From: Taeniopygia guttata | Lineage: Eukaryota; Chordata; Aves; Passeriformes; Estrildidae | Reading direction: 5' to 3' | Assembly (NCBI RefSeq): GCF_048771995.1 | Contig: NC_133027.1 | Span: forward strand, 13,698,001 to 13,762,000 | Length of the DNA: 64,000 bases | Shown: in pieces, positions 1 to 11,945 of the stretch | How positions within the stretch are numbered: position 1 is the first letter of the stretch | Layout of the letters: every line of letters begins with the position of its first letter | Made by a program: the position numbers and the translations under genes | The notes under the pieces: generated by a model | What the model saw: only the letters and a program-made list of their open reading frames with translations | Told to the model about the DNA's origin: nothing | Database searches by the model: none

Positions 1-928
1 TTATATTTCAAATAATTATAGGTAGAAAAAAAAAAATCTTTTGAGCACATTTAATAACACTTGCTAAATTTTCTTCTTCCATGGCAGAGTTTATCTTGTA
101 GTTTGCAGAGGCAGACTATTCTGTGAAGCCAATGACACATACAGATTTATTAATCTGAGGGCAAGCTCCTGTTGGGAAGCCAAGTAGCTGCATTAATGGA
201 ATGCTCCTTTTGAGTTAATATCCCCTGTAGAAATCATATAGCCATGTCTGTACCATGCTGTGCTCATTCTAACATACTGTAGCTCTCTGCAAGCCTCAGT
301 ATTTCAAACCCCAGGTTGTCCCACTATTGGTTATATGGCAGCTGGGATGGAGGCTACCTATGCTTAAGTACATGGCAGAAAAGCTTCACCCCACGGATCT
401 GCACACAAGCCCTGAGGACTTGCAATCAGTTCCCAGCCCTGTTGTTTGAACACCAAGTATGTGATGATGACTTGGATCACTGCCTTCAACAGAGAAGCTG
501 AAGGAATTATGCCTAAGAAATGTTAGCAGGCAGATTTTGTGTGACACCAAGAAAAGTTGCTTTCTGAAGCCTCTAGTGATGCATTAGATGAGAAATTAAG
601 GAGAAGAAATGTTCATCTCCACAGAAAAAAGCTCTTCCTTCATGTGTCACATGAAACTTTTCACTCCTTTATGCTCTGTATTGACAAACAAGGGCGTCTT
701 TGCCCAGAGTCAGGTTTGTAATATAAAGAAAAAGAGCTCGTGCACTGATATCTCCCCACCTTTTACATTTTTTTGCTTTACAAGGTTTCTTTGAGCCTTA
801 TATCCATAACCTACATGTAACAAAGGATTACAATAAAACAGGAGATTACAGAATTGACAGAATGTAGTGTTTTGTTTTTTTCCTTAAACTGAGAAAAATC
901 TTTCCTTATGTCAATACACTGCAAATTT
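1..928. other. AT-rich noncoding sequence, no gene recognised
   Basis: Reading frames here are about 60 codons, lack recognisable domains and are no better than chance. There is no obvious repeat apart from short A or T runs. The sequence looks single-copy, either intergenic or intronic. Confidence 0.6.
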
Positions 929-955
929 GGCGGGGGGTGGGGGGTGGGGGTGGTG
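929..955 (+). repeat. G-rich tract, possible G-quadruplex
   Basis: Three consecutive G runs of 6, 6 and 5 bases are separated by single T residues and followed by a GG pair, in an otherwise AT-rich background. Four-tract folding is possible if a long run is split or the last short run is used. The complementary strand is a C-rich i-motif candidate. Nothing adjacent identifies a promoter, so a regulatory role is not claimed. Confidence 0.6.
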
Positions 956-1775
956 TCTAAGAGTGTTATGCTGCTCCGCCTCACTCATTCAGCAAGAGAT
1001 TCACCAAGACACTTATCCTTATAGATGTATATCTGTGTGCCTGTACATGAGCTATGTGTTTAAACTCTTCCTGTAGTCAGCAAAGACTCATCCCAGGAAG
1101 CCTGTAGGTCTACAGAGAGACCCAGCTGACTAAAGGGTCTGCTTTGATGCACTGAATTGCCTTGCTGAGGTGTTTATTGCTCTCTTGTGACTGTAGAGGA
1201 AGCATATGGAGCCTAAAGCCATAACTGAGTGCCTCTGTACAGCCTCCCAACACCATACACTGCTCAGGCTGGCAAACAGGGTAGCCAAATAAACGAGGTC
1301 AGAAATATTAGTTATTGTGATGAGATGTGAAAAAATAATCTGATACAAACCTGTGACAACACCCAAGCCATCAATACGTTTTCATTTGCATAACACCTAA
1401 AGAACATTTTTCTTCCAAAATTCAATTGTGTCCTTCCTAGACAGGAGGGAAAAAAGGCAGGAGCCCTGAAATGCAGAGGGCTCTGTCTTGCTCCTGTTGG
1501 TGCTTTTCAGTGGATGCTGCTTGAACCTTGTGTGAGTGTGGAGATGAAAACACATGATGATGCACTGGCTGCATGTATTTTTCTGTCAAAGGCAGGATCT
1601 GAATGAGCAGTGGCTTTGTTTAATTGCATTTTCTTAAAACAAACAAACAAAAAAAGTTTTCTTAATAAAACAGAAAAAAAGCCCACTCCTTTAAAAGTGT
1701 TTCAGGCCACTGGTCTCCCAGCAATACATCCTCTCTTCACATAACAGATCATCAGAGAATATTTTTCCTTTGGGT
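956..1775. other. noncoding sequence, no gene recognised
   Basis: A 78-codon frame on the minus strand (1130-1366) has no recognisable domain. Short A-rich runs occur near 1640-1680. No repeat family was recognised. Confidence 0.55.
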
Positions 1776-1956
1776 AGAAAAAGAACAAAAAAACCAACCA
1801 GCAAACCAAAAAACTCAAAAAAAAATCCCGAACCCAAAACCAAACAAAAACCTCAAATCAATCCCCCTGCCCCCTCCAAACCAACCAACCAACCAACTAA
1901 TCAACCAACCCTCCCTCCCCACAAAAAAACATATAAAACCAACCAACCACACAAAA
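1776..1956. repeat. A/C-rich low-complexity block with degenerate CCAA units
   Basis: About 180 bases on the plus strand consist almost only of A and C, with some T and only a handful of G. Tandem CCAA units lie at about 1877-1915 and 1938-1950, with C runs near 1863-1875. A 63-codon frame rich in Lys, Pro, Asn and Thr runs through it, but this follows from the base composition and is not a gene. Such A/C or T/G low-complexity tracts are common in songbird DNA. Confidence 0.8.
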
Positions 1957-2063
1957 TGTGACAGGTCATTTAGATGGCAAGGGAAAAGTTAAAGAAATTA
2001 AAATTGGAAATTTTTTATTGCTTGATTTTCAGGAATTTTTGTCATCAGATAAGTGAGGATAGC

Positions 2064-2107
2064 TGGTTTTGTTTGGTTTTTTGTTTGATTGTTTGGTTGT
2101 TTTTGTG
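2064..2107. repeat. G/T-rich low-complexity block (TTTGG-like)
   Basis: Units of the form GTTTGG and GTTTTTTG make up this stretch. Its reverse complement resembles the A/C-rich block about 110 bases upstream, so the two form a loose inverted pair that could pair as an imperfect hairpin in single-stranded DNA or RNA. Confidence 0.7.
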
Positions 2108-5100
2108 ATAAAAGGCAGGGCAATCCAAATATCTTGAGCCTATGGTCTGACTCTGAAAAAATAATATTTTCTGCATCAGTAAACCTATTCACCTTATTGG
2201 CAATACTTACATTTGGAAATTTCTGTCTTGAATAATAGTTTGTAGGACTTGTTCCAAGTGGGGCTAAAGTGAGACTGAGGTACATACCTTTAGCTTGGGG
2301 GTAGATTTCACTATTACTGTTGGGGGAAAACACCCAGCTCAGAAAACTACTCTATTTCTTTCTAAAAATAAAAGATGGCTTCAGGAACACAGACATACAG
2401 AATGAATAAGTAGTTCCTGTCTGATTGCAGCTCTGGAGTGAATTGAATGGTCAAACTGAAAATAGTGCTTGGATGAAAAGGAGTCTATAATAGAAACCAT
2501 GCAGGAACTTTAACACCACCAGCAGTGCCAGCAGACAGCTTGTAAGAATTTCAGTCATGTGGGGAACTGTGCACCTATTGGACGTGTTCACCAAAAGATT
2601 AACTTCAAAATCTACAGCCTCAATTTCCTGAGTTTAACTGTCTGAATGATCTGTGAGTTTTAGGGTAATGTGTATTTAACATGCACCTCTATAGGAACTA
2701 TGGACCCATACAGTGTGTCTTTATTTGCATGCTACAGACTTTACAAACATTAATTTAGGTGTAGCTTATTTAATTTTTTAATGGGCTAATCCTTGTTCTT
2801 TCAGGAGAGTTTTTCTATACACAAAGCAATTACTTAAACTAATGTTTGTTTAGCTCACCTAACCAGAGCAGTCACGTAATCTTTTTGCTTTTTCATATCT
2901 TGCCAGCAATTTTATTAATAGAATTGGGCTGTTCCTGTCTGAAATATTCTCTTGCAAATGTTTCCAGGCAGAACAAGAATGTGAATAACTTAGTGTTCAG
3001 CAATGAGTTTTAAACAGATTCTTATTCTCCTATCTGATTTTGACAAGGTCAATGCAGTAACCATCACATAGACCACACTTATACCATTGCAGCTGATTTT
3101 TGTTTAGGGCAGTTAGCTAATATTTATGATATTGCAGGGAGGATTTGAGAGAGAGATGGAGGATGGAATTAGTTTGTTTTTTTCACATTTTCAAATCTCC
3201 CTGAAATCACTTTTTTTTTTTTTTTTTTGTATCATGCTGCAAAACCTGCCTGAAATTTTACTTCAATTTTCTCAATGTCCTGCTGTATTGTTTTGATACT
3301 CAGATTCCTACCTCTCTTCTCCCTCATGAGGTCACATCCATACACATACACCAACAACAAAGAAAACTTTGATTCCAACCTTTGTTAAAACCCAAACTGT
3401 ACATCCTAGCCATTGCAACAGATGCTTTTTTGGCTACCAGTTTAACGAAGGTATTTAATGGCTCCTTATGGCAGCTCTTTCTTTATGGAATTAATTCAGT
3501 TTAACCCTCAGGATAATGGCATTTGCTAAAAATACATGAATAAATAGCATCATTATTCTATTTTTGTATTTGCAAGAACCAGAGATGGACTCTCATTTTG
3601 GTCAAAATAATAAAAATTCTCCTGACATCAAAGGAACTACCTTCATGTCAAAGTGCTGTAAGCTAATAAAGATTTTGACCAGGACATTTCTTACTGTATG
3701 GGAAACATTTATTGTGATTAAGCCTGTAAAAGTGAAGCACCCACAGCCCCTTCTGTGCTGTACATTCAGCATTCAGCCTCACCATTGCTGCATCTAAGGG
3801 CTGGGTGTACTAAGGCAGAATGAACATCTATTATATACTTGCTTTTTCCTCCCCTTCCCAGGCAGTATTCATGTGGAACAACTCAGAACACACCTGTGTG
3901 CTTATGCTGCTCAAGGTAGGGTCAGAGATGTGCAGATTGCTTTTCCAGAAGGAGGTGGTGAGGTTTGTTGTAACTCTTTGTACCCATGGGAATTTATTTC
4001 CCATTTTGGGTCAACACTGAGGGAATTCTATCTCGTGCCCTGACACCCTTACAAATGTTTTACCAAAGCAGCTGCTTCCTTCAGCTGGGAAATGTTGATG
4101 TGCCAGCTTTATGTGTGCTTTACTCTCATGATGCTACTAGTGGGCTCACTTTGCCTTTACTTTTCCCTCCTTCACAAAAAAAAGAGGTCTTGCTTAACTT
4201 TTCACTTCTCACTTTTAAAGTAAACTTATCCTTCAAGGGGAAAGGTCTTTCTTTAATGCTGCATCATACTGAAAGAAGCCCCTCCAAAGCACTGCTGGTT
4301 TCTACCTCATCAGTAGGGAGGATATCCTCAAAAAGCACCAACTGGAGCTTACAGTTGTTGCAAGCTAGCCATCCAAAGAAATGAAATACAGAGAAATGTA
4401 AAAACATTTCACAGCAGGAAAACAGGGAGGAGGAAAGCAAACAATGCAGAAAACTAAGTTTACAGGGGAAATTCATCATAATGGAAGAAGAAAGACATTG
4501 AAAAAAAGGGTACTTAAAAATAGAGGAAAATTCCATATTTTAAAAATATAGTAGTTTTTATAAAAGCTCATAAAAATTAAAATATAATTGCAAGGTACAG
4601 AATTTGAACAAAAAGGATGCCTGGATGTCTAACGTGCTGACTTTGCTCACTGCATGTATTATTACTTCAAAGTGGCGTTGAAGACTGTTGCAGTCAAGAC
4701 TCGGAGGCAGATAACAAACTGTTAAAGCACAGTTACCTGCTACACAGAATATTATTTGCTAGCAGACTGGTCCCAGGTTCTTAATTTTAAAATTGCATTT
4801 GCATAGCTATGAACATTCTTAATTTTTATAGCAACAAATTGCCTACAAATTGGATTGAATTGTTGCAGTGTTTTAAAAACTTGTGATCTGATTCTGCAAT
4901 TTTTTTAAAAATTACATGTTGATGCTTTAAGTATAGCAGATTCCTTTCGTTTTCATCTACAATGGAACCCTTCAGTACAATGGGCCCTGAAGACAATTTT
5001 TAATGCTGACTCCTCTGCATTCTGGCTTCATTTGTGGAGATACACAAGCAGCTACAATAACAGCCTCAGATATGACTTTCAAAACACACTGCTTTGTACT

Positions 5101-7832
5101 TCAAAAGAGATATGTCCCCATTTCTTTTTCATATGTCTTTTGTCAAGCCTTTTATTCTTCACAAAGAAATACAGAGCTGACCTTTAAAAAACCCACTTTT
5201 TCCAACAGAGTAGTCAAAATTATCCTGCCTGAGTAAATCTGAGAACTCTTTTCCTGATAGAGCCACTGGGGAGCATGAAGACATATGTTTCATTTGTATC
5301 TCTTGGAAAAAATGCGGGCTGGCATGCAAAAGAACATAATTATAACTAGACCTAGAATCTTACCAGTGACTGGTCTTCAAGAGATAGATAGATTTCATCT
5401 CAAATGAAGGTCTATTGGACTCATTGAATGTACACATGGATCCTGAGGGCTACAATTGTATGGGGAAACAAGATGCTGACCGACTTCACCCAAAACTTCC
5501 CTGACCTGGAAGGCAACACATTCTCTGGGTTTTGATACCCTCCAGTTTTGCCCATGCTCCTTGCAGGGTCAAAGTTAGTGAGTATGCTAGGAACTGGTTT
5601 TCCAGAGTACCCCAGAAAGATAGAGAAACTGGTGTCACCCCTTTTTTCACTTACTTACCTGGAACAAAGAACATGCTCTGTGATATAGAAGGCTTGCTCT
5701 CATCTGCTTTATTGCATTCCTATTACTACAGAAAGGCATAGACCCCAATTCTTTATAAAGGAGTCTTTCCACCAGTTCACAGCTAAAGAAAGTTGTAATA
5801 AAGAAAGCAGAGAAACAACTCAGCACAAGAAGGGCAGAGAGACATTTCTGAGGGAATGTAATAATTACAAGTCTTAATACAAAAAAGTCAACTTAAAGTC
5901 CTCCTTAGTAAGAAAGACAAGTCATGTGTCTTTGCAGCCAGAATTCATGTTGCACCTTTCCCCCTTCACCCTGGTCCCCTGTTCATCCATATGATGGCAC
6001 TTCCTGGAGCAGCACACCTGTGTTTTCTTCGTATGGAACCAAGAAACCAAGGATGGGAGGGAAGAACAATTGACTTTTAGAAAGGCCAAGGCACACACTG
6101 GAGATGGGGACCAGACAAAGTCTAGACACATTCCTTAACTCTTTGGTTATTTTTAAAAGATTCTTTAAAACCAACCATTTGGTTTTTATAAAACTTTCAA
6201 AATGTTGTATATATTAATACTCTTTGGGTGAAATATTAAAAGAAATCTTTTGCTGTTCTGTTTTGAGTCTGTTATTTTAAGAAATGCATCATCTCCTGCT
6301 TCTAATATGATTTAAATTCTAACATAAAAAAACATTCAAAAAGACTAATTGGAAAAATACACATCTGAAAAAAATGTTTTAAATTCATTTGAAGGATGTC
6401 TGAGTGTAATAATATGTGTTCTTATTTATAAGGCTTTAGTAAATGAAGGACTTTCAGATGCTCATTCTCTGTTTCACATTCTTCATTGCCTTGTATAAAA
6501 TAAACTCTCTTGCACTTGGGAGTGGCAGACATTCCCAGGGTTGGACTCAGACAGTGTGATGGGAGTCTCTGTGCCATGTACAAGTGCTGCTGGCCACCTT
6601 CCCCACCCAGATCAGACAACAGCCCCATAGCAATGTGGAAAGCTGTAAAGCTGATCAGTAGAATTTGTCAGCTTCTTTAACGATGCTGCCTTTAAAGCTT
6701 GTATTATTAAACCAGCTATGTATTAAAAATAACATCCATGAAAACAAACCTGAAAGATAATGGCTTGGAAAAATGAGTCAATAGTTTCAGAGATTTTGAG
6801 AGATATGAGTCTATGTCTGGAATTTATATACATTCCTGGTATTTTCCCATCTCAAAGGCACAGTAAAGTTGCTTAAATATAATGGAGTGGGGAAAGCCAG
6901 GAACACCAGATGATTCATGTAGGCTTCTGCCTCCACTCAACTCATATTTTAAACATCTCATTGAAGTTTATAATCAAATGCTTCTATAATTTTCTTTATG
7001 GTATTGGTAAGCAATGGTCCCTTTGTCTACAGTCTGTCTCATAAATATAAATTCAACTGTTACTTCATGTTGTGTTAGATCTAGGTATAGGAGACCTTTG
7101 TGAGCCTAAATAGTTTAGAATTTCCCTAGTTATTACTAATTTTTCTAGAATCCTGACATTAAATTTACATTGGCAAATTCATAGATAGCTCTTTGCCAAG
7201 AGAAAAACTCGTATGGAAAAAGACATTTCACATCCATACAGTTGATGAATATGTCTGATAAAGTAATTGAATAATATGTTATCTTTAAAAGATATATGTT
7301 TTTACTCTATGAGTAATGCTAAAGTTTAGGTAGTTTTAGTAGCAAATCTCTTTAGGAAATAGGAGGTGCAGAATCAAAATATTTTCTGCTGTCATTTGTT
7401 CTATATGATTGTCCTCTGTTTGAACAACCTAGATGCCAAAATGCAACTGTCTTGATCTTTGTTCTCTTTTGAACTTTCCAACTTAAAATGTATCTAACTT
7501 ATCAGAATCACAGTGGTTTCTCTTGGGAAAACTGACTTTCAGAACCCTTTTTTTATTTTGTTAGAATAATGCAGGACTATACGATTGTGAAAATTGTGTC
7601 ATTATAGAAATTCAAAAGAGTGCATATGACACTTCAATGAACACCCTGTTACTACATATAGAAAACAGCAAAAATGAAGGAATGTCAATTAAATCCATGT
7701 GTGATCCTACCATCACTCTCTATGTAGATATTTTCTTTTTATTCACGTCTTCCAATAAAATAGAAAAATCACCAAGGGGGCTTCACACTGTTAAAAAGAC
7801 ATGGATCTAATAGACTTTCTAAATCTCATTCT
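2108..7832. other. unique AT-rich sequence, no gene recognised
   Basis: All frames here are short (up to 132 codons at 3986-4384, plus strand), overlap frames on the other strand and carry no domain or signal that I recognise. The only clear repeat is a poly-T at 3211-3228. This is probably intergenic or intronic single-copy DNA. Confidence 0.6.
3211..3228. repeat. poly-T run, 18 bases
   Basis: An uninterrupted run of T. No retrotransposed body is recognisable beside it, so it is listed only as a homopolymer likely to vary in length. Confidence 0.85.
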
Positions 7833-9940
7833 TTACTCCTGAAATGTAGATCCAAAGCAAACGAATGAAAAAATGGGATGTAAAAAGAGCTGTAAACTTG
7901 TAAGGTGATAAGAGATCTCATCTGGAGAGAGCTTCAGACAGAGTGTACACAGGACATCTGGCACAGATGTGAGGAGCTCACTTTGTTGGGCACTTGCAGC
8001 ACCTGTTGTGCATTTGATCCCACCAAGGCTGACTACTGAAGTGCAGCAGTGATCCCAGGGTGACGGTGTTTTGGGCTTTCCGTAGGCTGGCAACCAGAAC
8101 GAGAAGATGCCTGATGACCACCTCTGGCATTTCGGAATGTCAAACGGTCTGATCAGAGCCATTATTTTGTGTGATGCATCAAGTATTTTTCTTGAGCAAA
8201 TGTATTCCTTCTGGCAGGAATGGTAAGAGGCAAATGTACCATTGGTCCTTACAATAAATGAGGCTGAAGGCTGATGTGTCCCTGTCTTGAGCTGGAGGTG
8301 GCTCTGGCTTCCAAGTGCTTTAGCTTTCCTTTCAGACCTCTTCCCCATACCATTCCACAAATGAAATAGGGCATTTGCCAAATAATCAGGGAGTGATCAA
8401 ATACATCTCATTGCCAAGGAGATTTTCTTGTTAACATCCTCTTGAATTGCTCCAGTATCATGTCTATGTAGATACAGAAATAAATCCACACTGCTTTCTT
8501 ATTTAAATTATAAGATTATTTGTGAATTATAGGGCTGTCTACCATTGTTCAAATATATATAGTTTAACTATTATTTCAAGAAATAGGCTCACTGTTTCCA
8601 CATTACTTTTTAGAGTTCAAATCTGAGTGACCAAATTAATCACCAATTCACAGTCTGGCAAAAACACTATAAAGTTTATTTAGATATAGTTATTTTTCAA
8701 TCAAATCTTGCAGACCCATTATTATACTCCTTTGACACTTCCTACTATGGGAGAGTGTAATTTGTATTTTTTAAATCACTTTTCATGCGCAGATTCCTTA
8801 AGTCCCTTTTGGATATGTTGGAGGGCATCAGAAAGGTGCATAATAGTTATACATACTATTATGCCTGAATAACTGCAGGGTACTGCTAATCCTGCTGTTA
8901 AAATGTTCATAGGTTTAACTATGCAGTTTGGGGAACAGATGCAGCTCCCTTACCCACCTCAGTTTGCATTTGTTTGCAGTACAATTTTGTGATTCTCATT
9001 AGCTAGCATGTCTGCCTTCTGCCACAAGCTGACTTACATTCCTCCCATCTGTTGCAAACCCAATTTAATTATCAGTCACTACTATGAACATGACAACAGA
9101 TACTTTTATGCATGAAGGTTCTGCCCTTTTCTCCTTTGTCAGAATTTTTGTGATGTAATGTTTTGAAGTAAAGTTTTCCTAGAAGGTTAGTTCAAAAGAT
9201 CTGTTTCTGGATACACCATGCTTTTGTTAACATTATGTTACAAATCCAGTAATTCAAACGAAATCTGTATTTTCATACTGATCTATCCTATTATTTTTCT
9301 ACTTGAATGCTTGCAAAATGGAATATTTTTTGGAGTATTTTTACAACTAAATTAGAGATTTTGGAATTACTTAGTATTGATATACTGCATGCATCTCACC
9401 CTTGCCAGTTACTAGAATTATCTGAACCAGAAAGGCAAATATAAATGAGAGATCACAAAGAAATGAATTATTATTAAACTAAAAGGAAATTAACTAAAAC
9501 ACAACAAGTAATGCATAATGGAAAAACAAATCAGAATGAAGAAATTATGAAGAAGAACTGAATAATTTAAACATAATTAAATATAATAATTTAGTGGGAA
9601 GATAAATAATCTCTATCTGAATTCTAGTCTCTGTAAACTGATAACCACTCCTATGAATGAAGGAGAAAATTCTGAACCAAGAAATCCTCATAGTTCATTT
9701 GTAGACTAGTCAATTTATATGCTAATGGTGTTAAAAAACTTTACGTATACTAGAAACATTTACAAAACAGTAACAACAACAAAATCATTTTCCTATTGAA
9801 AATTGGAAATTTTGAAATAAGCTGTGAAAATATTAAAACTTTTTACAATTTATCAGGCTTTTTGTGAACATCTGATGAGCCGGATTAATTTTGCTTTTCA
9901 TACATATCAACCTATACTCTTTGTACTGGGGTTATGTATG
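7833..9940. other. noncoding sequence with one longer open frame of unknown meaning
   Basis: A 182-codon open frame lies on the minus strand at 7833-8381. It has no signal peptide, membrane segment or motif that I recognise, and its composition looks like translated noncoding DNA. The rest is AT-rich and featureless apart from a short perfect inverted repeat at 8838-8864. I do not call a gene. Confidence 0.5.
8838..8864. repeat. perfect 10-bp inverted repeat with 7-base loop
   Basis: The left arm (8838-8847) and right arm (8855-8864) are exact reverse complements and AT-rich. In AT-rich DNA such arms arise by chance at low frequency. No run of T follows, so nothing suggests a terminator or RNA gene. 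Confidence 0.7.
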
Positions 9941-10785
9941 AAAGTTTTGGTATTGAGGAGGTGGAGACCCCAAGTTCCCCCATGTCATACAGAGTCAGTT
10001 CCAAGATGGACCAGTCACTGGCAAAAGATGCACCCATCAGTGACTTTGGCAGCACCCATGTGCTAACACATCTAAGAAAGTGATAGAGAACCTGAACAGC
10101 AGCTATGAAAGGAGTGGGAAAATGTGAAAGAGAGGCCTGCAGGAACCAACAAGGAACAGAACCAAGAAGTTGCAGAAGGAAGGGGAGGAAGGTGCTGAAG
10201 CAGAGATTTCCCCTCATCCCTTTAAGCCGATGGTGAAGCAGATTGTGCCCCTGCAGCCCAAGGGGGTCTGTGCCAGAGCAGAGTGCAGCCCGCAGAGCAT
10301 TCCTCGCTGAAGCTGCTGCAGCCAGTGGAGAGGAACTCACACCAGACCAGGTCTGCTGGCAGGACCTGTGGGCCAGGGGGACCCACGCTGGGGCAGCCTG
10401 ATCATGAGGGACTGCACCCTGTGGAAAGGACCTGTGCTGGATGGAGAAGATCATCAAGGGAGTGAGGATGAAGAAGCGGCAGAGATGAAGCCATGCGGAC
10501 TGACCACAACTCCCATTCCCCATCCTTCTGTGCCACACAGGGGGAGGAGACAGAAGAGTAGGAGGGAAATTAAGCCCAAGAAGAAAGGAAGAGTGGGAGG
10601 AAGGTGGTTTCAGTTTTGTTTCTGCTTCTTACTATCCTACTCTGTTATTGCCTGTGATGGTAATTGGTAAATGATCTGCTTGTCCTTCTCTTCACCCATG
10701 AGCTTTTCCATTGTATTTTCTCCTTCTGTTCTGTTGTGGACGGGAGAGATGGGGCATCTGGCAGCACCAAGGTGAGCCCATCACA
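9941..10785 (+). mobile_element. ERV-derived (LTR retrotransposon) fragment, probable
   Basis: This block of about 850 bases is clearly richer in G and C than its flanks. It contains repeated GGGACCCACGCTGG-like units (about 10378-10440), an AAGAAGCGGCAGAGATGAA-like stretch, and a 3' portion running to a GGCATCTGGCAGC...CATCACA end. From memory, these resemble the 3' part of avian endogenous retrovirus elements, which end in CA in this way. The plus orientation follows from that end. The 5' boundary is uncertain. A 208-codon minus-strand frame (9912-10538) crosses the block and reads as antisense translation of the repeat, not as a gene. The family name is not claimed. Confidence 0.5.
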
Positions 10786-11041
10786 CTATATCTAAATAAT
10801 TCCCATAATTTATTTGAGTGTTACACTCAATTTTACAAAATGCATTCTTCTTTCTGTTTGCTTTCAGAGACAAAAATGTCTTGAAAAAAATGTCCTTTAG
10901 TGCTACTTCCTCAAACCATTTTTAATATACAGCAGGACTTCAGTGGTATCTCTAGTTGATTGTGTGACATTGTCTTTTAGACTCTGCTTTGATTTATCAT
11001 TTGATGAAACTTCAATTTGCGTGGGAAGTCTCATGTTAGCT

Positions 11042-11277
11042 CTCTTGATGGCTTTAAACCAAAAGAGGACAGGTTTAAATCAGATATAAAGAAGAAATTC
11101 TTGGCTGTGAGGGTGATGAGGCACTGGAACAGGTTGTCTGGAGAAGTTCTGGATGCCCCATCTCTGGAAGTGTTCAAGGCCAAATTTGAGCAAACTGGTC
11201 CATGGCAGGCAGGTTGGAACAAGATGATTTTTAAGGTCCTTTCCAACCCAAGACATTGTATGGTCCTATGGATTTTC
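11042..11277 (+). mobile_element. CR1 LINE, 3'-end fragment
   Basis: This is a 5'-truncated CR1 retrotransposon. The order of blocks matches the conserved CR1 3' region: GGCTTTAAACCAAAAGAGGA, then GAGGCACTGGAACAGGTTG, TGGAAGTGTTCAAGGCCA and AAGGTCCTTTCCAACCCA, ending in decayed ATTCTATG-type octamers. It lacks the reverse transcriptase part. Short frames on both strands (93 and 71 codons) lie within it and are artefacts. It sits between two other LTR-like fragments. Confidence 0.88.
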
Positions 11278-11399
11278 TCTGGATTCCAGCTGACTTAAGT
11301 TCTAGTAATTTTGGAATGGGTGAGAACATGAAATAATGAGAGATTTTGCCAGAATTATTTTGTTATAACATTTCTGAGCATGTGCAATGCTTATGCTAA

Positions 11400-11945
11400 G
11401 AAAGTACTGTGAGGCATTGAAAGGACAAGACCTACAAAGGAGGATTTTGCTAATCAGAGGATGCTAAACCTTCATAATTAATATTCATGTTATCTGGCTG
11501 GAACATGCTTTGTTGTGCACAATTTTATCATTCCTAGCTGTCTTTCATCTGGGAAAAAGCTGATTGACTCATTTCAGGAAAAGACTGGAGACATTACCTG
11601 GCATATATCCAGTATAAATAAACTGAGGACCAGACCTGGGAGCGGTTACCATATCTGGAAGATAACTATTTGATAACTACAGGTGCATCCTAAAGTCAGG
11701 ATGTGAAGAAGTTGTATACATGACAGGAGACCAAGGAGGAGATTGAGAGAGTCAGGGTATTGAGGGAACTGGAACAGAATCTGTAATGACTGATCCAGGA
11801 AGGGGAAATTACTTATTGGAGAAAAGGCAGGCAATCTGAAGCAACAACAAAGTTTTGTAATTCTTTATATTCAAGTAATTTTATTACTCCCCTTCTAATT
11901 TTTTTGCCTTATAACCAAAATTACTGCTGCCCATTCAGTTTGTCT
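11400..11945 (+). mobile_element. possible LTR-like fragment (tentative)
   Basis: The segment has the layout of a retroviral LTR: an upstream part, a TATA-like AGTATAAATAAAC at about 11611-11623, and a possible start about 25-30 bases downstream near CCTGGGAGCGG. A downstream part follows, containing GCATCCTAAAGTCAGGATG. The wording resembles songbird LTRs as I remember them, but I cannot place the ends, and no terminal TG/CA pair or target duplication is evident. Single-copy DNA with a chance TATA box is a real alternative. Confidence 0.3.

Noticed and set aside
1770..1961. Lys/Pro/Thr/Asn-rich frame resembling a disordered protein
   Set aside because: Product of A/C low-complexity DNA, with no start context or conservation evidence.
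9912..10538. Longest frame in the window (208 codons, minus strand)
   Set aside because: It runs antisense through the ERV-derived repeat and also overlaps plus-strand frames. GC-rich repeat sequence with few stops explains it.
11017..11298. 93-codon frame with a basic, helix-like start
   Set aside because: It lies within the CR1 3' end, which is noncoding.
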